A stretch of DNA of 64,000 nt from Hermatobates lingyangjiaoensis (lineage: Eukaryota > Arthropoda > Insecta > Hemiptera > Hermatobatidae): assembly GCA_026182355.1 (NCBI GenBank), contig JAPFBL010000371.1, positions 243,501-307,500 on the forward strand. Direction: 5' to 3'. Under the pieces are notes generated by a model. It did no database searches. It saw only the letters and a list, made by a program, of their open reading frames with translations, and was not told the origin of the DNA. Below, one piece after another: positions 63,006 through 64,000 of this stretch. A program made the translations under genes and the position numbers. Position 1 is the first letter of the stretch. Every line of letters begins with the position of its first letter.

Positions 63006-63525
63006 AAGAGATGCAATAATCCTTTCAGAAATGTACGTCAACGGTATGGCTTCCTAGCAGAACTTTAACGACACTCAGGAAAGAAAATATAAAATAATGT
63101 TTAGTGCTTCCATAGATCAGAATATTTAAACAGCGAGGAGAAATCAGAATGCAGTCATCGTGTTAATATATAGATAACTAATAATATGATTTTATTATGT
63201 AGACTGTCAACCTTGTAAAATTAGTAATATGTCGTTTATTAACGTTTATGATACTAACATCTATTGAACTAATAATAATTCAATAAAATAAAATTTTTGA
63301 TTTTTTGAATTATTACTTCTTAGTTCAGGCATCTTTAATCTCGAGTGAAGCTTAGCGTTTAATTCAGCGACATAGAGCTTTGCTGGATGAAAATTATCAT
63401 TATGAATGTAATTATAAATTCTGAATAAACTGATTTGGTTGAATATTGTTAGATTGTATGCTTCTTCAGGGATAACTTAATTCGGATGACTATATCTTGA
63501 GAGTACTTATAGAAACATTATAAAT
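63006..63525. other. AT-rich sequence, nothing recognised
   Basis: No gene is recognised. Confidence 0.4.
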
Positions 63526-63529
63526 TTAT

Positions 63530-63910
63530 CTTGACTTGTGTTGACAGATGTGGGATTGGAAAAAAAAATGTGTTGTGGGTTGAGGAGCAATTGAAGATGG
63601 TGATATATGGGGAACAAGATGGAAGAGGTAATGTTGTTTTAGGCAGGCTACAATGGACGAACAATGTTTACCCGGAGCCCTATCATTGTGTCCGATTAAT
63701 CTGGGCCAAATCTATTAATTCTCTGGCAGCCCGATGGTGGCCTTTCTCATTTATATCTTCAACACTAATGCCAGAGTCCACTCTTACCTGGCTCGATTCT
63801 TCACCAGCCTTTCCCCCCACCCCCACACCCTATTGATCGTCTTAATTGAAAGCCCATTCACAATCCACGATAATCAACACAGACTGCCTTCTGTCTTTTA
63901 CATCCCCAAA
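63530..63910. promoter_or_regulatory. Unique higher-GC island at window end
   Basis: GGAACAAGATGGAAGAGGTA, GGAGCCCTATCATTGTGTCC and AGCCCGATGGTGGCCTTTCT lie in otherwise AT-rich surroundings. A 101-aa ORF (63531-63836) and an overlapping 63-aa ORF have no domain. It is either a regulatory island or unrecognised exon sequence; neither can be confirmed. Confidence 0.25.
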
Positions 63911-64000
63911 GTATCAAGTTCCTGATTACTTCTCAACATCCTATTCTTTTAATTCAATTAATATTCCACGCTTTTCCACCGTATCGATTTTTATTTGAAA

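Overview
This window looks like eukaryotic, most likely arthropod, non-coding DNA. It is strongly AT-rich and full of (TA)n and (TG)n microsatellites and decayed transposons. I found no convincing host gene: no exon set, no intact long host ORF, no rRNA and no functional tRNA. The arthropod assignment is an inference from Jockey-type LINEs and from tRNA-derived SINEs whose 3' tails are repeats of CCTAA, the arthropod telomere pentamer. A chelicerate or similar repeat-rich lineage is possible. I cannot name the species.

The dominant inhabitants are Penelope-like retroelements (PLEs). Two loci carry recognisable reverse transcriptase and/or GIY-YIG endonuclease coding sequence: 52.8-54.15 kb (minus) and 56.6-58.4 kb (plus). 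Two more carry C-terminal fragments: 26.25-28.24 kb (plus, split by a Helitron) and 56.1-56.5 kb (minus). More than 40 short pieces carry only the terminal segment. That terminal segment holds a conserved block, CTGANGA + one base + hairpin + GAAA, which resembles the core of a hammerhead ribozyme; such motifs are known in PLE terminal repeats. At least twelve sequence families share the layout with unrelated stem sequences. In many copies the 3' segment is repeated in inverted orientation at the 5' end, so small copies are near-perfect palindromes of 100-700 bp.

Other elements: a Helitron that sits cleanly in a PLE ORF (26.4-27.8 kb); a second Helitron locus (46.8-48.9 kb); a hAT relic with an 8-bp target duplication (44.3-45.1 kb); a 790-bp MITE (24.5-25.3 kb); pogo/Tigger-like fragments (6.1-6.65 kb); two Jockey LINE relics (17.2-17.9 and 49.2-50.1 kb); two RNase H-bearing LINE 3' ends (23.6-24.4 and 29.9-30.6 kb); and eight or so SINE copies.

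A tandem duplication of about 2.6 kb starts at 51.7 and 54.33 kb. Its second copy was split by 3.4 kb of nested PLEs, and the first copy preserves the unoccupied site. Scattered unique stretches of higher GC (1.6, 5.1, 13.1, 15.9, 18.1, 20.3, 28.6, 36.3, 40.9, 42.9, 50.2, 52.0 and 63.5 kb) are the best candidates for host regulatory DNA in a large intron or gene desert.
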